Source: an uncultured Bacteroidales bacterium (GTDB lineage Bacteria > Bacteroidota > Bacteroidia > Bacteroidales > Bacteroidaceae). From it: a stretch of DNA of 64,000 nt. Of this stretch, positions 24,728 through 32,763 are shown piece after piece. The first letter of the stretch is position 1, and each line of letters opens with the position of its first letter. The notes below the pieces were generated by a model. The model did not search any database and was not told the DNA's origin. It worked only from the letters and a program-made list of their open reading frames with translations. The stretch is from positions 1-64,000 of the forward strand of contig CADAVI010000001.1 of NCBI GenBank assembly GCA_902791295.1, written 5' to 3'. A program made the position numbers and the translations under genes.

Positions 24728-27673
24728 TTACTTCGCCAGCTTGGTAACACCGTTCTCAATCACGAAGCCCTTGTAGCTGTCGTCCACGCGCTGACCGGCG
24801 ATGTTGTAGCGGACAGCCTTCTTCACAGCTGCTGGAGTCACCTTCTTGATGCCATCGGCAAGCTTGCCTGCCTCGTCAGCGAGGTAACGGCCAGAGACAT
24901 AGACTTTGACGCCATCGTGGCAGATGTAGCCGTTGGCTGCGGTGAAGAAGTTGGCCACATCGTCGAGAGCCACCTTCGAGATCACACGGTTGTCACCGCC
25001 ATTGCCTATGAGAGCTGTACCTTCTGTTGAAGAAGAAGCGATGATGTTGCCACCTTCAAAGGCGTAGGCTGTGCACTCGCTCTCCATGTCGCTCCAGTTG
25101 GAGTCCACCATATCGTTGTTGAGCGAGAACTTGGCAGCGAAGGCTGCGTTGTAGTCCAACGTAGTGGATGGCCAGAACCAGAAGTTGCCGTAGAACGTAC
25201 CGCCCATGTAAATGTCGGTGCCGTCAACCATCATGTTCTTGATGTCGTAGATTGGGTAAGAGTTGTCATTCATCCCAACACGATATACCTTGCTGTTGGC
25301 GACGTCGCTTGTAATGCCAACCACGAGAGCGTGTTCCTTGTTGCCGCTGCCGTCGGCAGTTGTGTTGAAGGTGAAGTTCTTGGACTTGCCATTGGCAAGA
25401 GTGACGGTCTGGTTACCGAAACCGATGAAGCTGTAGTAAATCTTGCCGTCAAGGGCAACATCGAAGTTCAAAGCCTCGGGGAAGCACTGATTATCTGTCA
25501 CAGTGCCTGTCTTTTGCAGGTAGAGCACGTTCCTGGCATCGTCCAGCGTGGCAGTGTTGAGCGAGAAGATGCCTGCACTCTTGTCGTCCTGGTAAATGCC
25601 CAATGCATCGATGTAGGCGCCTTCCCAACCGAACTCAGGCACATCGCCCTTGTATGTGGCGGATACATAGAGCCTGTCACCGTACACCTTCATCTTGTTT
25701 GGAGCCACATAGATAGGATCCCATGCTTGATACAATGGCCCTTCTTCGCCTATGCCCCATGGGTCACCCACCAATGAACCGATGGTTGGGTCAACAATAG
25801 AGGAAAGGGTCTTGACATTTTCTACCACACCGTTAGGAGCAATCTTCGCGATGAAGGAAGAACCTCCCTCAGCGACTGGCGTCTGTCCAAACGGAGCATT
25901 GATCATAACAGCGCCTTCATAGGAAGCGGCCACGTAGAGGTTGCCCTCGATGTCGTTCGCCATGGCGGTCACCTCAACAGCACCATCGAAGGTGGCAGCC
26001 CACTGCTCGTCACCCTCGTTGTTGTACTTGAGCACGAGTGCTGATACCATGTTGTCCTCTGGAGCGGAGTATTTCTCGCCTGCGAAGGAGAACTCCTGGT
26101 TGTAGGTCATGGAAGCATAGACAGAGCCATCGTTGGCCACCGAAGTGTGCAGACCCTTCAGGTCGCTGTTGCTACCTTCTGCGATAGGCTTGATGTCCTC
26201 CGTCCATTGGCCAAAGTTAACGCCGTCACCTTCGCCACCACCGTTGTCGCCCATGTCCATCGACTTCACGACCACGGTGTTTCCGTTCGCCATCACAAGG
26301 GCTGCATAGTCGTCCTTCCAGGCGGAAGCGTCAGACAGCACGACATCCATGACCTTATCCTCGTCTACCTTACCCGTCTCTGTTTCTATCGTGAAGATGC
26401 CCTTGTCGGTGGCAGCGTGAATCTCAGGACCTGTCACAGCCATCTGGATGGCACTGGCCTCTAAAGGAGCAGCCCCAGCCCAATCCAGTTGCCCAGTGTT
26501 GGTGTTGAAGGACGCCACGAACGGAGCATACGCTTGCGTATAAGTTGGATAACCATTCTCTGGAGCACCGACGGCTCCGGAGGTCTGGCTGTTGTCGAAT
26601 GGAAGCTCACCATAGAATGTACCGCCAATGATGACGTTATCGCCAGCCTTATCCATGAATACGTTGTAAGGCTTGGCATCCTTCCCGTGAGGAGCAGCGG
26701 TATATGGAATGTCCACAAGGCCTTCCTCGAGGAATGCAGCCAGCACAAAAGCGTGTGAGCCTGACTCGAAGGAGTAGTTCCTCTTCTTGCCTACGTTGCC
26801 AGGAGTGAGGGTCAAGTCGCCGAAGCCGAAGAAGCCCACCACGACCGTCTCGTTCATGACCGTGAAGCTGAGTGCTTCAGGATAGTGCTGAGTTTCAGAG
26901 ATGCCATCATCGGCAGTGCTTGTTGCCTGCACGGTACAGATGGTCGTGGGTGAATCCAGCGCATCCGCATTGAGGGCGAACACACCGGCACTCTTATTGT
27001 CTAAGTACATCATGTAATCCTCCAAATACGCGTAGGCACCATCCCATCCCAGTGCTTTGATATCACCCTGATAGGTGATAGCCACATACACCTTGTCGCC
27101 AGCCACCTTAATCTTGGTCGGTGTGACGTAGATGGGTTCCTCGTCGGGGAGGTAGAAGGGGATTTCAGACATTGCAATGGTCTCGTCTGTCTCAGGGGTG
27201 AACGTCTTGACGACAGTAAAGCCACCGTCCTTGCTCACCTTGCCGACAAATGCGGAGATGACGTCCTCGCTTGCCATGACAGCAGGTGCCTCGTTGAGGA
27301 TAAGAGACACCTCGTCAGTGAAGGTGCCGGCCACGTAGAGTGTGCCGTCTTCAGCAGCATTCATGGTGGTGATGGTGGCAGCACCACTCATTCTGGTGGT
27401 CCACTGTTCGTTTCCGTCCTTGTCGTACTTCACGATGATGGCACCCGTCAAGTCTGAGGCAGACACCGTCGAGGAACCGAAGGTGAACTCGGCGTTCTGT
27501 GAGCTTGACACATACACAGAGCCGTCGCCAGCCTGTGCCACATGCACGCCTTTGAGGTCGGCCGCATCAGCCACAGGAGTGAAGCTCTTCATCCATCCGC
27601 CTTCGTCTTCATCCTTGGCGGACAGGTTTACGGCAGCCAGGATGGCTACCAAACTAAGTAGTAATTTTTTCAT
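24728..27673 (-). CDS. Secreted propeller-like protein made of two homologous halves
   Basis: 981 residues: a signal peptide (1-19), then two homologous halves of about 450 residues (roughly 26-480 and 495-945). The match is clear at DLKGVHVAQAGDGSVYVSSS versus DLKGLHTSVANDGSVYASMT, at KYDKDGNEQWTTRMSGA versus KYNNEGDEQWAATFDGA, and at MYLDNKSAGVFALN versus YQDDKSAGIFSLN. The repeated beta-rich units (G-x-(V/L)-Y-V-A) resemble SBBP/beta-propeller blades. It ends with VRYNIAGQRVDDSYKGFVIE, a short sorting-like tail. No catalytic motif is seen. ATG 27673 is chosen because the signal peptide starts there. It lies 173 bases after SusD, with repeat copy C between, so it may be a surface partner of that SusC/D pair. 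Confidence 0.72.
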   Translation of the reverse strand: MKKLLLSLVAILAAVNLSAKDEDEGGWMKSFTPVADAADLKGVHVAQAGDGSVYVSSSQNAEFTFGSSTVSASDLTGAIIVKYDKDGNEQWTTRMSGAATITTMNAAEDGTLYVAGTFTDEVSLILNEAPAVMASEDVISAFVGKVSKDGGFTVVKTFTPETDETIAMSEIPFYLPDEEPIYVTPTKIKVAGDKVYVAITYQGDIKALGWDGAYAYLEDYMMYLDNKSAGVFALNADALDSPTTICTVQATSTADDGISETQHYPEALSFTVMNETVVVGFFGFGDLTLTPGNVGKKRNYSFESGSHAFVLAAFLEEGLVDIPYTAAPHGKDAKPYNVFMDKAGDNVIIGGTFYGELPFDNSQTSGAVGAPENGYPTYTQAYAPFVASFNTNTGQLDWAGAAPLEASAIQMAVTGPEIHAATDKGIFTIETETGKVDEDKVMDVVLSDASAWKDDYAALVMANGNTVVVKSMDMGDNGGGEGDGVNFGQWTEDIKPIAEGSNSDLKGLHTSVANDGSVYASMTYNQEFSFAGEKYSAPEDNMVSALVLKYNNEGDEQWAATFDGAVEVTAMANDIEGNLYVAASYEGAVMINAPFGQTPVAEGGSSFIAKIAPNGVVENVKTLSSIVDPTIGSLVGDPWGIGEEGPLYQAWDPIYVAPNKMKVYGDRLYVSATYKGDVPEFGWEGAYIDALGIYQDDKSAGIFSLNTATLDDARNVLYLQKTGTVTDNQCFPEALNFDVALDGKIYYSFIGFGNQTVTLANGKSKNFTFNTTADGSGNKEHALVVGITSDVANSKVYRVGMNDNSYPIYDIKNMMVDGTDIYMGGTFYGNFWFWPSTTLDYNAAFAAKFSLNNDMVDSNWSDMESECTAYAFEGGNIIASSSTEGTALIGNGGDNRVISKVALDDVANFFTAANGYICHDGVKVYVSGRYLADEAGKLADGIKKVTPAAVKKAVRYNIAGQRVDDSYKGFVIENGVTKLAK

Positions 27674-27753
27674 AAGCCTTTTGTCTTTGAAGGTTAATAA
27701 TATTTTGTAACTATTCTCTTTTCTGTTCCTTGCCTTTATGCTCCGGTTTGTCT

Positions 27754-27796
27754 GCACCGTGTGCAATTAATGCCGCGCACGGTGCGCCACTAGTTG
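27754..27796. repeat. Dispersed palindromic repeat, family 1, half copy C
   Basis: Only the right half of the element is present: GCACCGTGTGC, AATTAATG, GCGCACGGTGCGCC, then the outer arm ACTAGTTG. It lies 50 bases beyond the susD stop. Confidence 0.75.
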
Positions 27797-27846
27797 AAAC
27801 CAGAGCAGGTCGGAAATGCGGCGCAGGCGGGGCGATTACTCTGCCG

Positions 27847-29244
27847 TTACTTCTCCGTCGTCCAGCGCTCAATCTCGGGGTTAGCTTCCACGGCCTCGGT
27901 GGGGAAGCGCATGGTGTACTTCTCGGGGGTGAGGTAGTAAGTCTCGCCGTCGTCGATGGTGCGGTTGTTGTTGTCGTCGTAGGTGCGGGTGAGCTCAGGC
28001 TGTGTGGTGCGGCGCAGGTCGTACCAGCGGTGACCCTCGAAGGCCAGTTCGCGTGCACGCTCGTCGAGCACCTCGTCCAGCAGCTCCTCCTGGTTCATGG
28101 CGTCCATGAGTCCCTGTGTGGTGGCGAGGGCGGAGGCGTTGAGACGCTTCTGCATGAGCGGCAGCAGGTAGGTGCTGATGGCTTGGCTGGCTTCGTCGGC
28201 AGTGGCGGCCAGGCGCACGGCGCACTCAGCAGCGGTGAGATAGGCCTCGGCCGAGCGGAAAGAGCATGAGAACTCGTCGTCGCCGCCCTTCAGCAGGTTG
28301 TAGCTGGAGGAGGTGACGCGCTTGTAGAACTTCGTGCGGCGCTGGTCGCCCGTGCGGTAGCGGGCGATGAATGCCGGGTCGGGCATGTTGATGGCGGTGT
28401 AGAGGTTGCTGGAGTACTTCTCCAGCGCCACGATGCTCTCCACCGACTTGTAGCTGTTGGGCAGCACAGAGGAGGTGTTCAGGTCCTCCAGTTCGCCGTG
28501 TGCCTCGATGACGGCCTTGGCAGCCTCGAGCGCCTCGGCATAGCGGCCCATATATAAGTAGGTACGCGCGAGAAGGGCATCGGCCGACACCGTGTTGAAG
28601 CGGTAGTTCTTGCCTTCCTCCCATGCATCGACGTTGAGGTAGTCCTTGGCGCGCGTGGCGTCTTTCAGCACCTGCTGATAGACGGCCTCCACCGACGAGG
28701 AGCCAGGGATGCGGTTCACATCGGCCACGGTCATCATGGGCACGCCGCGTGTGGCAGCAGGCTCGCAGTGGGTGTAGGGCTCGGCATAGAGGTTGACGAG
28801 CAAGAAGTGGGCATAGGCGCGCATCATGTAGCTCTCGCCCACCAGCTGGCGCACCTCAGCGCGCGTGGCCTTGGTGATTTCGTCCTGGTGCTCGATGATG
28901 TAGTTGGCAATGTAGATGGCGTGGTAGTAGCTGCGCCACGTGAAGTAGTCAGTCGTGGGCGATGGGTTCTCGTCCTTCCAGCGCCAGAGGTCAAGATAGG
29001 CGTCGAGGTCGGTGGACGACGACTTGGTGCGGTTCATCATCAGCTCGTCGGTGCGCAGCGTGGTCATGTAGCGGTCCTTGCTGAAGTACTTGTACTCGTA
29101 GGTGAGCAAGTCGCGGTATTCCTCGCCCGTCTTGGCAATGACCTTGCCTGTGGGTGTGATGTCGAGGAAGTCGTCGCACGCGGTGAGCGTGAGCGCTGCC
29201 AGTGCGATGACGGCTGTGGAATGTATGATGTTTCTCAGTTTCAT
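27847..29244 (-). CDS. SusD/RagB-family nutrient-binding lipoprotein
   Basis: 465 residues. The lipoprotein signal ends at Cys23 (TLTACDDFLDITP). SusD hallmarks are the N-terminal DDFLD, TPR helices (AEALEAAKAVIEAHGEL), YLTAAECAVRLA, and the C-terminal LDERARELAFEGHRWYDLRR. It caps the cognate SusC barrel at the outer membrane and delivers ligand. It follows susC by 108 bases on the same strand. With a DUF5117 metalloprotease at the head of the operon and no glycoside hydrolase nearby, peptides are a more likely ligand than glycans, though this is inferred. Confidence 0.95.
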   Translation of the reverse strand: MKLRNIIHSTAVIALAALTLTACDDFLDITPTGKVIAKTGEEYRDLLTYEYKYFSKDRYMTTLRTDELMMNRTKSSSTDLDAYLDLWRWKDENPSPTTDYFTWRSYYHAIYIANYIIEHQDEITKATRAEVRQLVGESYMMRAYAHFLLVNLYAEPYTHCEPAATRGVPMMTVADVNRIPGSSSVEAVYQQVLKDATRAKDYLNVDAWEEGKNYRFNTVSADALLARTYLYMGRYAEALEAAKAVIEAHGELEDLNTSSVLPNSYKSVESIVALEKYSSNLYTAINMPDPAFIARYRTGDQRRTKFYKRVTSSSYNLLKGGDDEFSCSFRSAEAYLTAAECAVRLAATADEASQAISTYLLPLMQKRLNASALATTQGLMDAMNQEELLDEVLDERARELAFEGHRWYDLRRTTQPELTRTYDDNNNRTIDDGETYYLTPEKYTMRFPTEAVEANPEIERWTTEK

Positions 29245-29270
29245 AGGAGTCTATTTTCTAATTGTGCCAG

Positions 29271-29337
29271 TTGCTCTAGTTGTTCTAGTTATTTCTGGTT
29301 GTTCTAGTTATTTCTGGTTGTTCTAGTTATGCTAGTT
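29271..29337. repeat. Tandem repeat in the susC-susD spacer
   Basis: Two full copies of a 19-base unit TTGTTCTAGTTATTTCTGG flanked by partial copies (TTGCTCTAGTTGTTCTAG before, TTGTTCTAGTTATGCTAG after). On the mRNA strand it reads as AACTAGAACAACCAGAAAT repeats ahead of the SusD start and may modulate susC/susD balance. Confidence 0.75.
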
Positions 29338-29352
29338 TCTCCAGTCGCTTCT

Positions 29353-32300
29353 TTAGAAGTTGACGCTCAGACCGAAGATGAAGCTCTTGGGGATGGGCTG
29401 CGCATAGGGGTTGCCCATGGTCTCGGGGTCGAGGTAGTTGTCATAGTCGGAAGCGATGACGAAGAGGTTGCGCGCCTCGAGCGAGAGCGACGCGGAGCTG
29501 ATGCCGATGGGCTGGAGCCACTGCTTGGGGATGCGGTAGCCCAGGCGCACGGACTGCAGGCGGCAGTAGTTGCGGTTGCGCACCCACACGTCGAGCATCG
29601 AGTAGGTCTGGTACTCGCTGAAGTGGGTGTAGGCAGCGGCACGCTCGGGGGTGCTGACCATGAGCGCCGTGTGGGACGCTGTGGAGCCTGGCACAAGCTT
29701 GCCTGCCTCGGCGCCATCAGGCACAATCCAGCGGTGCAGGATGTCGCGGTTGGTGTTCTGTCCGCGGTCGAAGTAGGTGGGCGAGTAGCTGGGCTGCACG
29801 CGCACCTTCATGCCGAGATTGAACATGAAGTTGAGGGTGAGCTGCCAGTCCTTGTACTCGAAGGTGTTGATGAAGCCGCCAGAGCACTTGGGCTCGTCGG
29901 TGCCCATGTAGGTGTAGAGGGCGCGCTGCTCTTCGGCGGTGAGGGTGGAGGCGCCAAAGCGGTTGAGCTTGAAGAACTCCTCGGCGGTCTGCACGCTGCC
30001 GTCCTTGCCGCGGAAGAGGGGGTAGCCCTGCTCGTCGATGCCGGCGGTCTTGTAGGCGAAGACTGCGCCCACGGGATAGCCCTCGCGGCTCGGTGTGGTG
30101 GAGTTCTCAGCCACGCTCTCGTTGAGTATCTTGTTCTTGTTGAAGCCCAGGTTCACGCTGGTGGTCCAGGTGAAGTCCTTGGTGGCGATGTTGCGCGTGT
30201 TGATGGAGAACTCCCAACCGGTGTTGCGCATCGAAGCCCAGTTGATGGTGGTCATGGCGAAGCCCGTCTCCAGCGGCAGCTGGCGCGAGGAGATGAGGTC
30301 GGTGCTGCGGCGGTAGTAGTAGTCCACACCGAGGCGGATGCGCTCGTTGAGGAAGGCCACGTCGAGACCCACGTTCACGTTCTCCGTCTTCTCCCACTTG
30401 AGGTTAGGGTTGGGCGCCGTCTCAGCGGCAATGACCGTCTCCACGTTGCCTGGTAAGACGGAGAGCTTGTTGAAGGTGCCGATGAGATAAGGCGAAGTGT
30501 TCTTGTCTATGTTGCCCTGCAGGCCGTAGGAGGCGCGCAGGTTGAGCTCGCTGAGCCACTGGGCGCTCTGGAGGAACTTCTCTTCCTTGGCGCGCCACAG
30601 TCCACTGACGGAGTAGAGAGGCAGGTAGCGGTACTTCTTGGCCACGCCAAACACGTCGGAGCCGTCGAAGCGCACGCTGGCACCGAGGGTGTAGCGGTAG
30701 AGGAAGGTGTAGGAGCCCGTGGCAAACCAAGACACGTAGGCGTTCTCGGTGTGGGTCTCCTCGTGCAGTGGATAGCGCTTGCCGATGCTCTCGGAGGGGA
30801 AGAGCACGGGCTGCGTGGTGAGGGTGCGCGCGTCGAAGCCGTAGGCCGTGGAGGTGAGGAGCTCACTCTCCACATGGCGCACCTCGGTGCCGCCCATGAG
30901 CTCCACGTCGTGCACGTCGTTGAAGCGCTGCGCCCATTCGAGCATCGCCTTCCAGGTCCACTGGTCGGTGTTGCTCTCCGACTGCTTCTTCATGCCGCCG
31001 TCGGGGAAGATGCTCTGGCGCTGGCCGTCAATCATGTAGGTGGCATAGGCCTTGGCCTTGCGCATGGCATAGGTGTCGTGGCCGGCATAGCGCTTGAGCG
31101 TGTAGTTGTCGTGCTGCAGGCCAAACTGGGTGGTGAGCTTCAGGCTCTTGGTGAACTTGAACTCGGCGTCGAAGATGGCCATGACACTGCGGTCGGTGCG
31201 CTCCTTGTCGGTGTTGGCGCGCTCTTCAAAGATGTTGAAGTCGGGCACTTCCTCCTCGCGTCCCTGCACGTTCTTGTCGTAGTTGTAGGAACCGTCGGCA
31301 GCGTAGGGCTGGAAGTAGGGATTGGCCAGACGCGAATAGAAGACGGGGTTGGTGAATCCGCCCGTGTCGGTCATGTAGCTCTCCTGCTTGCGCTGGTTGG
31401 CAAAGAGGCTCACGCCAATCTTCAGCACGCGGTTGAGCTTGAAGTCTGTCTTGAGGGTGATGTTGTAGCGGTTGTTCTCCACGCCCTTCACGGTGCCTTG
31501 CTCCGTGTAGTAGCCCGCCGAAGCGTAGTAGTGGGCCGCGTCGGAGCCGCCGCTGACGCTGGCGTTGTACTCCTGGTTCCACACATCGCGGAAGAGGATG
31601 TCGTTCCAGTTGGTGTTGATGCGGCGCAGGCGGTTGATGCGCTGCTGCGCCTCGGCCGAGAGCGCGTCCCAGCCGCCGTTCCGGTAGGTGTCGAACTCGC
31701 CCAGCTCGTCGAGAATGTTGGCCACACCGCCCTTGTGCTGGCGATAGGTGTAGCCCGTCTGAAGCAAATCAAGCTCAAGGCCGACCTTTTGGTTGGCATT
31801 GAGCAGGTTCAGCCGGTCGATGTCGGTGCTTGGAGTGTATGTAAGCTTGGTGGAGAAGTTGACGGCAGGGCGTCCGGCCTTGCCTTTCTTGGTGGTGATG
31901 ACAATGACGCCGTTGGCAGCGCGGGCACCGTAGATGGCTGTAGCCGCCGCGTCCTTGAGGACGGTGATGTTGTCGATGTCGGCAGGATTCAGGCCTGCAA
32001 TGCTGGTCTGGTAGATGTCATCAATGTCGTTGAGATTGTCAATGGCAGGTATCTCGTTGCCCTCCACGGGGATGCCGTCGAGCACCCAGAGAGGCTCCTG
32101 CACGCCATTGATGGAGGCGGTGCCGCGGATGCGTATCTTGGCCGGAGCGCCCGGAGCGCCCGATGCGGTGACGGAGGAGAGGCCTGCGACTTGTCCGGCC
32201 AGGGCCTGGTCAATGTTCTTGATGGCGCCCACGGTCTCGTCGGAGATTTTCACTTCGGCCACAGCGGCGGTGAGCTTGCGCCGGTCTATCTGCTGGTAGC

Positions 32301-32637
32301 CCGTGACGATGACCTCGCCAAGTCCCTTGGATGAGGGAAAGAGCGTGATGTCATACTTCGTCTGGTTGGGCTTGAGCGTGATGATGCGCGGCTCGTAGCC
32401 CATGTAGCTGACCGTGACTTTCTTGATGGAGGCAAGAAGGGTGAGCGAGAAGTGTCCGTTGAGGTCGGTCACGGTGCCCACGCGTGTTTGCCCTTCGCCC
32501 ACCGCGATGGTGGCGCCGATGAGGGGTTCTCCCTGGAACTCACCATCGAGGATGGTTCCGGTGATGGTGCGCTCCTGTGCCTGTGCTGCGACTGCGGCAA
32601 GAAGGAGGGCGAGGAGGAGTGTGTGTAGTTTTTTCAT
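29353..32637 (-). CDS. SusC/RagA-type TonB-dependent transporter
   Basis: 1094 residues. Signal peptide (1-20, AAQAQ), carboxypeptidase-regulatory-like domain (about 24-100, ITGTILDGEFQGEPLIGATI), the SusC linker GLGEVIVTGYQQIDRRKLTAAV, a plug with the conserved DNITVLKDAAATAIYGARAANGVIVITTKKGK, and a 22-strand barrel to the C-terminal aromatic residue (FIFGLSVNF). It imports ligand across the outer membrane with TonB energy. It is preceded by the DUF5117 metalloprotease gene (gap 126 bases, no promoter seen) and followed by susD, so the three probably form one transcript. Confidence 0.95.
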   Translation of the reverse strand: MKKLHTLLLALLLAAVAAQAQERTITGTILDGEFQGEPLIGATIAVGEGQTRVGTVTDLNGHFSLTLLASIKKVTVSYMGYEPRIITLKPNQTKYDITLFPSSKGLGEVIVTGYQQIDRRKLTAAVAEVKISDETVGAIKNIDQALAGQVAGLSSVTASGAPGAPAKIRIRGTASINGVQEPLWVLDGIPVEGNEIPAIDNLNDIDDIYQTSIAGLNPADIDNITVLKDAAATAIYGARAANGVIVITTKKGKAGRPAVNFSTKLTYTPSTDIDRLNLLNANQKVGLELDLLQTGYTYRQHKGGVANILDELGEFDTYRNGGWDALSAEAQQRINRLRRINTNWNDILFRDVWNQEYNASVSGGSDAAHYYASAGYYTEQGTVKGVENNRYNITLKTDFKLNRVLKIGVSLFANQRKQESYMTDTGGFTNPVFYSRLANPYFQPYAADGSYNYDKNVQGREEEVPDFNIFEERANTDKERTDRSVMAIFDAEFKFTKSLKLTTQFGLQHDNYTLKRYAGHDTYAMRKAKAYATYMIDGQRQSIFPDGGMKKQSESNTDQWTWKAMLEWAQRFNDVHDVELMGGTEVRHVESELLTSTAYGFDARTLTTQPVLFPSESIGKRYPLHEETHTENAYVSWFATGSYTFLYRYTLGASVRFDGSDVFGVAKKYRYLPLYSVSGLWRAKEEKFLQSAQWLSELNLRASYGLQGNIDKNTSPYLIGTFNKLSVLPGNVETVIAAETAPNPNLKWEKTENVNVGLDVAFLNERIRLGVDYYYRRSTDLISSRQLPLETGFAMTTINWASMRNTGWEFSINTRNIATKDFTWTTSVNLGFNKNKILNESVAENSTTPSREGYPVGAVFAYKTAGIDEQGYPLFRGKDGSVQTAEEFFKLNRFGASTLTAEEQRALYTYMGTDEPKCSGGFINTFEYKDWQLTLNFMFNLGMKVRVQPSYSPTYFDRGQNTNRDILHRWIVPDGAEAGKLVPGSTASHTALMVSTPERAAAYTHFSEYQTYSMLDVWVRNRNYCRLQSVRLGYRIPKQWLQPIGISSASLSLEARNLFVIASDYDNYLDPETMGNPYAQPIPKSFIFGLSVNF

Positions 32638-32763
32638 ATGCGTAGGTGAGTCGGATATGCTTTAACTCGTTTTGTTTTACCTTATGTTTCTGTTACGCTT
32701 TCAGTCTGTATGCTTCTGTTGTGCTTCCCGTCTGCAGCAGCAGGGCCGCAGACAGGGATGCTT

